DNA from: Gibbula magus
Lineage: Eukaryota > Mollusca > Gastropoda > Trochida > Trochidae
Assembly: GCA_936450465.1 (NCBI GenBank)
Contig: OW388300.1
Location: 20,957,232 to 21,021,231 of the forward strand
Direction of reading: 5' to 3'
Length of the DNA stretch: 64,000 nt
The translations under genes and the position numbers were made by a program. The notes under the pieces were generated by a model. That model made no database searches. It saw only the letters and a program-made list of their open reading frames with translations, and was not told where the DNA came from. Positions 25,001 through 35,336 of this stretch are shown here, in pieces; positions within the stretch are counted from its first letter, which is position 1; every line of letters begins with the position of its first letter.

Positions 25001-28000
25001 TAATGAATTGGAACATTAACTGTCTGATGACATTTAAAACCAAATTATCCCAGGATTTTCTGAACTTCAAAAACCAGGTTTTAACACAACTAGACAATCT
25101 TGTTGGTTCAGCCATATTTAATTTCCTCCAAATACGGATAATTTCTATTTGTTGTTTTGAAATGGAGGATATCCACCCCATTCCACCCGAACTGCAAGAT
25201 TTTGCAGTTTTATTACCAACACCAAGAAAGAAACGACTAGCCCTGTTTGAACGATGTTAAAACATCTGAATTATTTAGTCCCCCAAATAGCTCAACCATA
25301 AGATAAAATAGGTTGCACATGGTTGTCATACAAGTAGTTAAAAAAGCCAGAGGACATTCCCCCACTGCCTTAAACTTACTAATGATCACACGTAATGCTT
25401 TGCTTGTTGACTTAGCAATTTCCTTGGCTGCAAATTTAAATTCAAATGTTCATTTAGCCAAATGCCCAAATACTTATATGCATGTATAATTTCAATGAAT
25501 TTTGGGCCGCAGGTAAAACCAAAACATGATTTAGTGATGGAATTGGGTCTGTAGTGTACACTTTTATGTTTCTTACTGTTAATTTGAAGACGCCATTTCT
25601 GCAGGAAGAAACATAATTTAGCATACTCTGAAGAGTCACCAGCAAGCAGAGCAATAACATCAGCATACACTAGTAAACTGACCATCCTCCCGTCCACATC
25701 AATACCACACCCTAAACTCCTAAACTTTCCTCAACCAAATCATTAATGTAGATCGAAAATAGAGATGGCGACAAGATGTTGCCCTGCTTTACACCACTGT
25801 TGACTGTAAAATTATCTGTGAAGTAACCATTCAGATAAACACACGATTTCTTATTATCATACAAGGATCGAACCGCACGATAAAACTTCCCATTCACACC
25901 AAGCTTTAAAAGTTTATACCACATACAATTCTCGTTGAATCTATCAAACGCCTTCATAGCATCAATATAACAGACGAACGTGGAACGTTTCAAAGACTTC
26001 CTGTTATTAATAATATTATATAGACTATAGATATGTTCAACTGTGCTACGCTTACTACGAAAGCCGTTCTGCTCCTTGGCCAGAAGATCATTACATTCTA
26101 ACCATTGAAAACCTACTGCCACAGTAGCATTATTCTTCAGCGATTCAGCAGGTATTTAGAGAATAACCAATGAAATGAAATGATCATCACAGTCGCGAGC
26201 CTTGGCGAATAAATATATTATAATTTCGAATATAGAACATAACTAAATATTTTAAATTTTATGTATGATCGAGTTCGGCACGTTCTGTTCATTAATGAAA
26301 CAAGAAAGTAGTACCGTCAACCAATCGTTGTGCCATTCTATGGCTACTGACCAATCAGCGTTGAGAATCACTGAAGAGCATATGTGCGAATATCACAAAA
26401 ATAATCACCTGTGTATCCTAACCCGTATGGGTAACATAAGATCGAAACCAACGGCTTTACCACATTTAGCACGACTGACAGCCTTAATTACTTCATCACG
26501 TGAAATGGGAACATCAAGAATAGAAGTATCAAACTGAACAGAAGGAACTTGACCACTTGCAACATCCTCTGAAACCTCACATAAATGATCATTATCAAAC
26601 TCCGAAAAACTATCAACATTATACAGTGACTCATAATCATTCTTCCTTGCATTCAAAACAGTTCTCCTATCTGTGAATGATGTACCATTACGAGTTACCT
26701 CCCATCAACTCATCCCTGGTGGGATAAGTTCAAATAAGCGAGTAGGAAATCGCAATTAGCGTTAGCTCTACTCAGCGATGCTTACTTTGCGCACCGGCTT
26801 ACCAGCCACTACTTGTCGTACAAGCGCGAATAGGAATGTCTTTTAATAGAAACACGTACCTTAACAGTTTTACATTGTAAGGGGTTGTTATCATGATAAA
26901 AAAAAAGAGGTGGATCGACAAACCAATCATGGACTCAAAACGTTTTTAAGACTTGTTTTTCAGAAACATAGTGTCAATGTCTCAAAACTTGATTGGCTTC
27001 TGGACACAACATGTAACTATGTTTCAGTCGTGTTTATCATTTATGGAGTTGACACATACCTTTTCAGGGTTAGTCGGTGTCCCTTCATCAGCTTAGTGTG
27101 AAAGGTAGATGACATATAATATATATATATACCAAAGAAGCAGATGGACATTACACGTACTGACATAGACGATATCAGGTGTTTATTTGTTATTCTTACT
27201 TCGTTATCATGTTTGAAGAGTTCATTTGGAAAGACTCAGTGTACAAGTGCGATGCTCTCCGTCCATTTTTTTTATAGTAGTGTAGGCGATATGGGAACAG
27301 GTCCCGATGTTGATGTTAAGGTTAATCACCCTTACAAGGTAGTTAGTAAAATAAAAAATGCGAGGGCTTTAAAGATACCAAGAGACGATGCCGAGAACGT
27401 ACGGTATCTGTCTGAATGTTTAAAAAAAATAACTACATCGGAAGAGTTCAATAACCAAGAAAACCTACCAAAACACATACAGGTACCCGAGGTGGAAACG
27501 GTTATTCAGAAATAAAACTCGTCCGAACGATGGACATAACTTTCCCTAGTGGTGTAAATAAGCGATACAATAGGTCAGTAGTATGTTTATATAACTAATA
27601 GTATTTTCTTGAGTAAGTGGAGGTCGACTAGGTAAATTTTTCGGTCTTTACAGCACGAAACGGCGAACTGTTTGGGTAAGAAAAAAACAAAGATAGTACA
27701 CCGATTCTCATAATATTATTTATTTCAGCTTTTCAATTCACAAATGACCCAACTATGTCCTGTTTCAGGCATACAGTACACGGATATCCCGAGCGTATTC
27801 GATATCCTGGAGGAGATTCTAGTGCACGCAAAGACTGATATCATCGATGTGGATATCCTACCAGCTGTGCCGGGTCTCACAGAGAAGCTTGGTAAAACAA
27901 TTGAAAACTGAAAACTGAAACAATAACTATGGATATATGCTATTAATGGTCTCCACGTCATCTCTGGAAATCCGGTCGAACTATCTTGACAAAGTAAATG

Positions 28001-29277
28001 TTTTACATGCCTAACAAATGATTTTTAGAATAATTTAAGATTGACATACTTGTTTTCAATTTTTCCCAAAAAATTCAAATGGAATTATTCAATTGAATTT
28101 TCCCATGAAATTTGTATTTCCAGTAGAATTATCCCATGGAATGTTTATTTCCAACTTCTATATTCTGCTTAGACACATGATAAACAACGACATTAGAAAG
28201 CATGTGTAAATATCGCCTTGGTAACCTAAAAAAAAGTATTTATAGACCATAAAAGTTGTCTCATTCTTCTTCACCCCAACTTTTAGAATGCCTCTCAAGA
28301 CATCGAGAATGTAAAGTCAAGTTTTCTCAAGCTCTTTGCGGCGTAGTGTCCTTTCGTCCTTTTCTCTGTCTGTTTGGACTTGTGCATATCCATCTTCCCT
28401 CATGCGAAATCTGCATGCGAATGATGCATATACATAGCCTCACCATATTTCTGGGGAAAACTAAGACTATGCTTGATTAAGCGGTGTATATACCGGCCAC
28501 GTGACCGGCGTACTCCGTTCTCGGACTAAGCTGAGTTGAAACAAGTGTCGGCGTACAGACAGGAAGACGTTATGATCCCTCACACTAGCTTCAATAAACA
28601 TGTCATTTGTATATATTTCCCAAGCTGATTTCATTTTAAAGCAAATCTAATAATGTCATTTCATATCGAATCTTTATACACGGCTATGTCTAACGTATGA
28701 CATCCTAATTTACAGAAAACGGCATTGAAGTGGGAGAGTTTGGCTCCGCAACTGGCGTAATCCTCAATAAATTAGCAGCAAGATTTCTAAAAAGTGCGTT
28801 CCTTGGAAGTGACGTTGGACTGGAACCATTGGATGCAGCGAGGACAAACGCTGCGAAAGATAAAATTACGAACGTGACGTATGAACTAAATGACGTCGAC
28901 TCACTTCCGGAATCAATGAAGGAGAAATTTGATTGGGTACTTACGCGTGATGTCATCCATGACCTTCCTGATCCACAGAAAGCAGTGTCCGACATATACA
29001 GATCCCTAAAACCAGGCGGGGTTTACAGCATGATCGACATCGGTTTGTCTGGAGATGTCCATAAAGATGTTGGGACAATTGGTCTGCGCTTTACTACAGT
29101 CTAAGCACGCATTTCTGTGTCCCTGAGAGTTACCAAAGATCAGAATCGGCGGCAGTTGGAGCGGGCTGGGGTCGAGCCCTAGCCAGAGAGGTTGTTCAGA
29201 AGGCTGGGTTCACCATTGTGGCAGAAAAAGTCAGCGATTACGACCCTAAAGAAGTACACTATGTTTGTCAGAAGTAG
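18893..29277 (+). CDS. SAM-dependent methyltransferase, Rv2258c-like, 4 exons, one frameshift
   Basis: Exons 18893-19053, 22016-22209, 27769-27891 and 28716-29277 have GT-AG borders and agreeing phases. With one missing base near 29083 they give about 346 residues. Residues 1-118 look like the winged-helix/dimerisation domain of this family (GYLTGGVVMNTLATARELG, then TSQELADKLKLKERYV). Residues 160-346 form a Rossmann methyltransferase: motif I EFGSATG at 167-173, an acidic loop GSDVG, FDWVLTRDVIHDLPDP at about 231-246, and LKPGG at 257-261. The expected reaction is methyl transfer from S-adenosylmethionine; the substrate cannot be told from the sequence. No signal peptide or membrane segment is seen, so it is probably cytosolic. 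A 5' UTR intron may end at 'tatttagcag' just before the ATG. Confidence 0.8.
19631..20027. mobile_element. Mutator-like MITE, 397 bp, 9-bp TSD, intron 1
   Basis: The ends CAGTCTGATTAAA and TTTAATCAGACTG are followed inward by about 80 bp of imperfect inverted repeat, including 'gcaaaataatgcatc' and 'gatgcattattttgc'. The element is flanked by perfect GTGTATAAA duplications at 19622-19630 and 20028-20036. Long terminal repeats with a 9-bp duplication are the Mutator pattern. The 129-codon plus frame within it has no domain. Confidence 0.8.
20150..20290 (-). repeat. Copy of the CCTGATGAAGGA dispersed repeat
   Basis: On the minus strand CACCTGATGAAGGAAT is followed by a GAGTATATACTC hairpin and AGAACGTCGTGG, resembling 10570-10615. 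It is shorter and decayed. Confidence 0.5.
21388..21496. repeat. Foldback element, ~109 bp, intron 1
   Basis: The arms 'tggtcaatatcctgcattag' and 'ctaatgcaggatattgacca' are perfect reverse complements within longer imperfect arms. The loop is about 40 bp. It can form a strong hairpin in the transcript. Confidence 0.85.
22016..22209 (+). CDS. Methyltransferase exon 2
   Basis: The acceptor is 'cctttcgtag' and the donor 'ccagcag/gtcagt'. It encodes YVRELLACLATSQIINVD through FKLSGPAG, the wing of the N-terminal domain and the linker to the catalytic domain. Its phase fits exon 1 (AG/A = Arg). Confidence 0.85.
22447..22992. mobile_element. Possible DNA element with GCTGCGTTTGA ends, intron 2
   Basis: An 11-bp perfect inverted pair, GCTGCGTTTGA (about 22449) and TCAAACGCAGC (about 22982), encloses a CG-containing segment and an internal foldback. 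No target-site duplication is visible, so the boundaries are tentative. Confidence 0.35.
22753..22911. repeat. Foldback, ~159 bp, intron 2
   Basis: The left arm, from 'ctagcacaggctaagtttag' to 'cagagatgaacga', pairs with the right arm 'tcgttcatctctg' to 'aaacttggcctgtggttctag', with few mismatches. Confidence 0.85.
23092..23362 (+). mobile_element. SINE-2 (tRNA-derived), decayed copy
   Basis: The head GGCGGGATAGCCCAGTGGTT is an A-box region, but the B-box is degenerate ('gcttctaatccagcc'). The body 'gttcgctagttcgag..tgctcgcaggtgtcacc' and the end 'gaaatactcttgaaagcggc' match 43410-43612 and 52839-53146. Confidence 0.7.
23632..23925 (+). repeat. Minisatellite, 7 units of 42 bp
   Basis: Unit starts (CTCACTCAACATGG) are exactly 42 bp apart from 23632 to 23884. 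Units differ at a few sites (acata/aaata, catatg/catacg, ctggtc/ctgctc). Because 42 is a multiple of 3, both strands show long repeated open frames that are not evidence of a gene. Confidence 0.95.
24540..26703 (-). pseudogene. LINE reverse transcriptase, broken
   Basis: RT motif A is YIDAMKAFDR and motif B is SGVKQGNILSPSLF. Motif C reads YADV instead of YADD (codons at 25657-25668), so the second catalytic aspartate is lost. An 8-bp tandem duplication (CCTAAACT at 25711 and 25719) shifts the frame between motifs B and C. The KYLGIWL region follows. Several later stops and shifts precede the CKYC..EIHFLTSC zinc segment. It is certainly inactive. Confidence 0.75.
26156..26435. mobile_element. 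~280-bp insertion inside the LINE
   Basis: The RT reading is interrupted: GFDL at 26436-26450 should continue to PAE, which is found at 26145-26155. The intervening AT-rich sequence has no matching protein. Only a 2-bp duplication (AT) could be inferred and no inverted ends are seen. The class is unknown. Confidence 0.55.
27105..27135 (+). repeat. AT microsatellite
   Basis: 'acatataatatatatatata' type run in intron 2. Confidence 0.7.
27291..27515 (+). CDS. Unassigned 74-residue ORF in methyltransferase intron 2
   Basis: ATG at 27291 opens a charged frame (MGTGPDVDVKVNHPYKVVS, later KIPRDDAENVRYLSECLKK, ending PEVETVIQK) that looks more protein-like than other short frames here. A tract 'ccattttttttatag' at 27262-27276 resembles a splice acceptor, and AATAAA overlaps the stop codon. 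It could be the last exon of a nested or mobile gene. I do not recognise the family. Confidence 0.3.
   Translation: MGTGPDVDVKVNHPYKVVSKIKNARALKIPRDDAENVRYLSECLKKITTSEEFNNQENLPKHIQVPEVETVIQK
27769..27891 (+). CDS. Methyltransferase exon 3
   Basis: The acceptor is 'gtcctgtttcag' and the donor 'aagcttg/gtaaaac'. It encodes IQYTDIPSVFDILEEIL through AVPGLTEKL, the linker just before the Rossmann fold. Its phase agrees on both sides (G/GC, G/AA). Confidence 0.85.
28716..29277 (+). CDS. Methyltransferase exon 4 (catalytic domain, frameshifted)
   Basis: The acceptor is 'ctaatttacag'. The frame reads motif I to GTIG and then, because one base is missing near 29083, LRFTTV and a stop at 29102-29104. 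One frame over, ALYYSLSTHFCVPESY through VHYVCQK continues the expected family C-terminus to the stop at 29275-29277. As sequenced, about 64 C-terminal residues are lost. Confidence 0.85.
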
Positions 29278-29304
29278 TTTCTGAGTAGCAGAGAGAAACA
29301 TGTG

Positions 29305-29615
29305 CAGTGATCTTGCTTAGCTTGTATCTGTTTAACTATTCTACCTAATTCGTCCATTCTAGCATTAGCTGATTCTGTGTGTAGCTTTTTACAGTCTTTC
29401 GCCATATATTTTATATTACCGTATACATTCTTCAAATAAATAACAACTTGTCAGTGAAGAACAGATGCATCGATCTTCCCTACATTTGTAGCTGGTATCT
29501 GATTAACAATTCTACTTCATTCGTCCATACTGGCACTTGCTAATTTCTGTCTTTCATCTCATATTGTATATTACCGTATACATTCTTCTAATAGATAAAC
29601 TACTTGTCAAAAGAA
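29305..29615 (+). repeat. Tandem duplication (~155 bp x2) in the methyltransferase 3' region
   Basis: 'ttagcttgtatctg..aactattctac..attcgtccat..tatattaccgtatacattcttc' occurs at 29318-29433 and again, diverged, at about 29495-29588. The AATAAA at 29435 is in the first unit; the second has 'aatagataaac' in its place. Confidence 0.75.
29435..29440 (+). terminator. Likely polyadenylation signal of the methyltransferase
   Basis: AATAAA lies about 158 bp after the restored-frame stop. Confidence 0.45.
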
Positions 29616-30636
29616 ACGATACCAAATTTTAAACATGCTTTAATCCAAATTACTTTTGCCGGATAGAGTTTTGTGTGAATATCATGTGTTTTGTGAGAAA
29701 GTATACCCAATTTCAAAAGTAGGTTAATTTTAATTTCAAAATAGATATGGACAAAACGTTTGACATTTAAGTGAATACTTATATGTTTCGACAAACTGTC
29801 TGTTCTTGGACTTTAGTCAGTTTGACGTCATAAACAGATTATGTTTCTAACATTATAGTTGACGTCTAAGAGCTGATGTTTCTAAGCTATATTTCAGTAG
29901 TTTTATCACTCTTGCATTCTTTTTCAGTTCTTTTTATAAAACGTCCAACAGATTTGGTAAATATAAGTAATTTGTTTATTTGTCTCTTTTTCTATAATGT
30001 ATATTTACTTTTAATTATGCATACATCTACACTTGAATGTACTTTTAATCAGATTTACCATGTAAATGCCATACAGTATTCTTCAAATAAACGGTAATAA
30101 AGATAAGATGACGTAAAATGTGTGTCCTGCTTTGATAAACATTTATATTAATTAATATATGTGTGTAACTACATGCAGTGATTTTTTAAATTCACTTTAG
30201 TGATTTAATGTGCTCTTCAGCAAATTTATCCTAATGGAGTTATTTCCATGGCAAGAAAATAAGGGAGTGAAATCTTATATCTTAATCCATGGTGATGACG
30301 TCAATCTATTGTGTTACCAGTTGATTATTCTTAAGAATCTACTGGTCATTGACTGTCCCAGTCAGGAGGGGTGTTAGGTTTTGACATTTTCAGTAATGGC
30401 TGACAAATACATTTTTCGAAATTGATGTATTTTGTCTTTGTGTACCTTAATAGGATCTTAATAGAATATCTCCAATATGACAAATATTTTTTTTGTAATG
30501 CATGAACCTCGATCCCATGAACCCTTCGTTTTGTAGTCAGCGCTCTCAGTCATTAGGCTGCGAAACGCAGTTGGAAACCTTAAGATTGTTTGTCAGTAAG
30601 AATCACGTGATATCTTGATATACATGGATATGAAAA

Positions 30637-30676
30637 GGGGGGGGGGGGGGGGGTATACTTTCCCCCCCCCCCCCCC
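30637..30676. repeat. G17-TATACTTT-C15 homopolymer hairpin
   Basis: A run of 17 G (30637-30653), 8 bases, then 15 C (30662-30676). It can form a GC hairpin or G-quadruplex, and run length is prone to sequencing error. Confidence 0.9.
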
Positions 30677-30802
30677 TTTGATCCGCTAGTGCTTCGCGTG
30701 GCAGTTTTGAACTGCACGTGCATTGACGAATCAATTTCATGAGGGCCGTAGCTCCTTTTACAATAACCGATGAATGAGCACCGAAATTTGCAAAATATTT
30801 AA

Positions 30803-30900
30803 TTTTGGTGTCGCAGAATTGATTTTTTTGTTTCAAATGTAAAATAAGCACATGGTGTCGCATAATTGATTTTTTTGTTTCAAATGTAAAATAATCACAT
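30803..30900 (+). repeat. Tandem duplication, 2 x ~49 bp
   Basis: 'tggtgtcgcagaattgattt' and 'tggtgtcgcataattgattt' each continue through 'tttcaaatgtaaaata' and 'cacat', with two or three mismatches. Confidence 0.9.
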
Positions 30901-32101
30901 ATGTATGTTTCGTGACGTCATCCATGGTTTAAGATGGTGAATGCATGAGGAGCAGTGGATTCGTATAATAATCAACGAGCCCCGATGTACGAGTTCGAAC
31001 ATGTGCTTTGAGAAATGCACGTTCAGTATGAGAATTATGAAATGAAAACTTTATGGTATGTAGTATTTTTTTAAACCATCTTTTTTTAACTTATATCCTA
31101 TTTCATTTAAGTAAATAATATTATGCAAGTACATTATTCATGATGTAATGTAATGGTGTAATTCTTTATTTACACAAGGGTAAAAGTAATTCAAAATGTT
31201 TTATCAAATTTGATTCAGGATCCTTATTTAATTTATGAGTAAATAGTGGAGTTTGTGGAGTGGATATCATATTTTGTAATTACAATATGTAATTTGGAGT
31301 TTTTCTTGAAATGACATTCTGAAAAGGAAGTTCTAGTAAGAGGCAATTTGGGATTTATTTCATATACGTTTATGCTGTATTTCTGACTTAGTTTTCTATC
31401 AACTTTGCAGTTTGTAATCAGTGAAAACTATCAACATGAATTTATAACCTTTCATATCTAGATCACAGGGGCGTGTATCTCTTAGTAATAGCGTTTGAAA
31501 GACATCTACCTTACCCTATTACTACATACAAAGAAAGGGATGTAACGACGAAATCGCCCCATGCTCATTCAAAGTCATATTTCGCATCAGTATATATGTT
31601 TTTGATACGGTCGATTCCTATGGTAAGCAAGCTAAATGATTTTCTAACAAAATGAGGTATAAATGGCCACAGTCGGTTTATTATTTCAAAAGGTATGTGA
31701 CAAACTTTCAAGCCCGCTCACAGAAAACAGCGAAACTCACCTTTTAAAATCGTTTATTAATTCCAGCAATGTTGGCAGCACATATGAATAGGCAGATGAT
31801 TCGAACCGCAGAGTGAAACAGATGAAAATAATATTACAACACCTACATATCATTTCATCGACTGTACTGCGGCATTGTGTCTCAAATCATCGGCAGTTCT
31901 GTCAACCTGTAAGCCATACATGACCTTGACATTCATTTGACCTGGACTAGTCCACATCCTACGGGAACCAGTGATTTCCTAGGAGGATCCGGTCCGGAGC
32001 CCCATCCTGCTATCCATACAGTGCCTTAGAGATATACACAAAATTAATTTATATGATGGAAATATTAATTGAAACGATGTAAATATAAGCACACAGATTG
32101 T

Positions 32102-32410
32102 GGAGCACAATGGTGTAGTGGTTAGAGTGCTGGCCTCTCACGCCAAAGGCCCGGGTTCGAATCCCGGTCGAGACACCAACAAAACTGTGGCCTCATACTG
32201 TGTTGTGTCCCTGGGCAAGGCACTTCATCCACATAGCACTCAGTCCACCCAGCTGTATAAATGGGTACCTGAATAACGAGTGTACATGGCTTCGTGTAAC
32301 ACTTCGGCAGCTCCGAAAGTACAATTCCATCAGGCTAATAATGTGTAGCGCCCAGATAAACCACACGTTGATTGGATTGGCGCAATATAAGAACACTCAT
32401 TATTATATAT
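32102..32410 (+). mobile_element. SINE-1 (tRNA-derived), arm A copy 1
   Basis: A-box region 'tggtgtagtggttagagtgc', anticodon-loop region CTCTCAC and B-box GGTTCGAATCC resemble tRNA-Glu(CTC). The conserved body 'gggcaaggcacttcatccac' and 'cagtccacccagctgta' is followed by a tail 'ttggcgcaatataagaac'. It is shared with arm B at 63285-63597, so it was present before the arms diverged. Confidence 0.85.
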
Positions 32411-32749
32411 TTACATAATAATTATGTTACAAAATTAGACTGAACTTGATCAAAGTCGTACACTTAATTCCTAACATTATCCTGACTATAAGTATAACTT
32501 CTCTGTACGGTTCTTTGATTGATCACGTTCCCTCCTTCCATAACACCGTTTTGATAGTGATCTTTGTTGTTGAAATACCAGGTTGATATTATTTTTCAAT
32601 ATACACGTATTTGCAGTACATATCAGATTCCTTGTGTTTTAAGGTGATTAATAACTGTTATTGTATTTTATAATGTGCAGAAACTGGGAGAGTAGATAAC
32701 AATCCTGCTGCTGATGATGCAGGTCATATAGATACTGTTCAGTCACTTT

Positions 32750-33860
32750 ATATTCACAACTGGCAAGCTGTCATAGAATGTAATTGCTGTGTGAGTGAAA
32801 TGGTTCGAGATGACCACATTTATATTGTTTCTGTTGGGTATGATGTGTCTAAATCCACAGAGACCAACATGCACATATATAAGTGCACATATCCAAAGAT
32901 CCACCGAATACAATCTAAAGGTGCACGAAACCAGAACGATCATTGAAGCCTGGTTATGGCGGGCAAGAGATGTTACTGACAGTTCGGGTGTCGGGAGATT
33001 TACTTCATACAGATGGTTTTACAGCTAATTGGCAGATGCACGAAGTCCGTCTTTTCTTGATGGAACATTTCAAATTTCGTTTTGTTTTTAGGTTGTTGTT
33101 TAAACATGTTAAGGAATAAAGTTAACACATATGTGTTTTGTTTCTCAACAACAAAAAATACATTAAGTCAAAAATGTGAAATATGTCATAACATGTATTT
33201 TGTTCTTAACATCAAGTAATGCATAAATGTGTAATACATTCCAAACATCTTCAATAAAATAAGCAATCATAATATTACACTGATTACACATTTAGATTAC
33301 ACAATCGATCTCCCAATTCAGACATAATATCAGTACAATGTACAGAACAAAATCCAGTATTCAATCTTACCACATGTAGTATTACACGAATAATAATCTC
33401 GTGTGGAGTTTATCCCTGTAGCATGTCAACGTATTGTATCTCTAACAGAGATTTACCAATCTTATTCTAATGTACCCTGTGACATAATATTTTACTGAGG
33501 TCTTTGCCCCCATGCTATAACTACATGACTCAATTAGTATACCCAATAACAATCATACATTTGTGAAACTCGCTAAGTTAAGATAATGATTTTATAAAAG
33601 ATAAAAGTTTCAATGTAGCAAAAGAGATTTAACCAGTGTCAAACTTCAATCGTGATATTCCAGATAGAAATCTGTTCATCATTGTCACGTTTCTGCCCAA
33701 GGCTAAATCGCCAATTTTCTTTCATCTCTCGCTCCCAACAGCTCAGATAACGATGACTCAATAGACATAATCAATGGCCCGAAACACATACTTACTGGTA
33801 TATATGGGTGTATAGATGAATACAGATGTAAGCATATACTGTGTGTATATGTGTATACGT
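32750..33860 (+). repeat. Dispersed repeat 'U', copy d
   Basis: The same block order as copies b and c: 'agaccaacatgcacata' (32862), 'aacatcaagtaatgcataaatgtg' region (33210), 'gtattgtatctct' (33430), 'cacgtttctgcccaaggc' (33687). The inverted partner is at 61840-62960. Confidence 0.6.
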
Positions 33861-34802
33861 GTATATGATGGAAATCAGTGCTAATATCAAATGGACAGAC
33901 GTACACCAAGGGGTAAAATAAACTTTACAATTCCAAATAAAAGATATTTCAATCCACGAGTGATACATAGGACTAAAGCCAACTAAACTAAATTTCAAAA
34001 CATTGTTCATATTTCTTTTAAAAACATGTTGTAATCTCCTTATCTAGTTGATATAGTAGAGTTAAAAGAGCTTTTTGGCTTGTTTATGACGTCCCACAGT
34101 AAAGATCAGAATTTAAGTGAAAGAAGGTACATTATGACGACAGATCTTACATGTATACTAACAATATTCCATATTTACAATATAATATCAAACATTATAT
34201 CAAGAAAACCACTCTGAAATAGCGATTTCAGCATCTCATGTGTATTTGAACAGACAGATTATAAGCATTATACTATTGTGAATGATATTGTGCATATACC
34301 TGACATATCCTCATCACAGACTTTCAAAAGCGACTGGCAGGCAGATTCTTTTTAGCTTATCATTTCATTTACTCCTCGGTGTATACTGGTTTACAATCGG
34401 AGATTTCGTAAACTAAAACTACCTGCCTACAGCTCTTTAGATGAGAACTGAGAATACAGATTGGTGCTCTTACAAGATATCATTTCAGATTTCATAAAAA
34501 CTATAATGCGCACTTTTCATGAATGTTATTGACTCGAATTAGAGTATTTTTTCACGGTTTCAATGAATTTTTATATTAATTATTGTTTCAGCATAACGTG
34601 GAGACCATCATTTATTATATTTCAGAAATTATTTCATCTTTTATTTTAAGGAAAATCAAGTAGGCGTTTCTTTTTGCATATATATATTGGTGTATATATA
34701 ATATAGTACTGCGTTAGGCACTATCCACGAGAACGTGACACAGTTGATCATAAATAGTGAATTTTACAGAATTATTAAAATGATTCTAATCTCTGACTTC
34801 TA

Positions 34803-35057
34803 GTTATTTTGTTTGCTGGGCTTGTCACCCTCTCTACAGACTGTACGTGGTTACACGTGAGCCCCCTTAACTTACCGGGCGGGATAGCGCGGTGGTTAGT
34901 GCAGTGGTTAGTGCGTTTGGCTTCGGATCAAGAGATTCAGGGTTTGAATTTCATTAAGGGATCGACAGCTGTAGAGAACTCTTATACATGCAGTGCGGTT
35001 TAGGTGTATTGTTACATCTTACGGGGGCGGGATAGCACAGAAGTCAAACAAAATAAC
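34803..35057. other. 229-bp inverted segment between 13-bp inverted repeats
   Basis: GTTATTTTGTTTG (34803-34815) and CAAACAAAATAAC (35045-35057) are exact reverse complements around 34816-35044. Flipping this segment puts the SINE in the orientation expected from arm B. It also rebuilds a hAT left terminus beginning CCCAGCAAACAAAATAACG, which parallels the right terminus (CCCAGCAAACACACAACG on the opposite strand). Confidence 0.7.
34877..35040 (+). mobile_element. SINE-2 fragment inside the inverted segment
   Basis: The head 'gcgggatagcgcggtggtta', region 'ggcttcggatcaagagattc' and a second partial head 'gggcgggatagcacag' match 58385-58548 in the same orientation. In an inverted-repeat arm the opposite orientation is expected. 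Confidence 0.75.
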
Positions 35058-35336
35058 GTTGCGACAATGTTGTAATTTGGTTGTGGCAACGTTGTAAAAT
35101 AACGTTGTGACAACGTAAAAGTGTATGGTTGTGTTGACGTTGAGACAACGTTGTAAAATAACGTTGTGAAAAAACTTACACACAACCTGGGTGCAACGTT
35201 GTGACAAATCCTACACATAATTTCTGCTATGTTCAAAGTTTTAAATTGCAAACAAACTCGCATTTAATTTTATATCTGCTCAAAATGAAGCCAAACATAA
35301 ATCGAACAGTGTGAATCCAAAGATCGAAAATACGAC

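Larger units (their letters stand above)
24380..26703 (-). mobile_element. 5'-truncated non-LTR retrotransposon in intron 2 (antisense)
   Basis: The minus-strand coding debris reads in order: a pre-RT segment (26703-26436: ISRDEVIKAVSRAKCGKAVG), RT palm (26122-25400) and a C-terminal zinc-binding segment C-x2-C-x9-H-x4-C near 24690-24730. It ends in an AT-rich 3' tail near 24400. Endonuclease and ORF1 are missing. It is split by a ~280-bp insert and broken by frameshifts. Confidence 0.75.
29620..31695. other. Intergenic between the methyltransferase and the inverted repeat
   Basis: AT-rich with only short frames. It holds the G/C homopolymer hairpin (30637-30676) and a 49-bp tandem duplication (30803-30900). 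No gene is supported. Confidence 0.5.

Noticed and set aside
32102..32175. tRNA-Glu-like sequence with A and B boxes
   Set aside because: It is followed by a conserved SINE body and repeated four times; the cloverleaf is not complete. It is a SINE head, not a tRNA gene.
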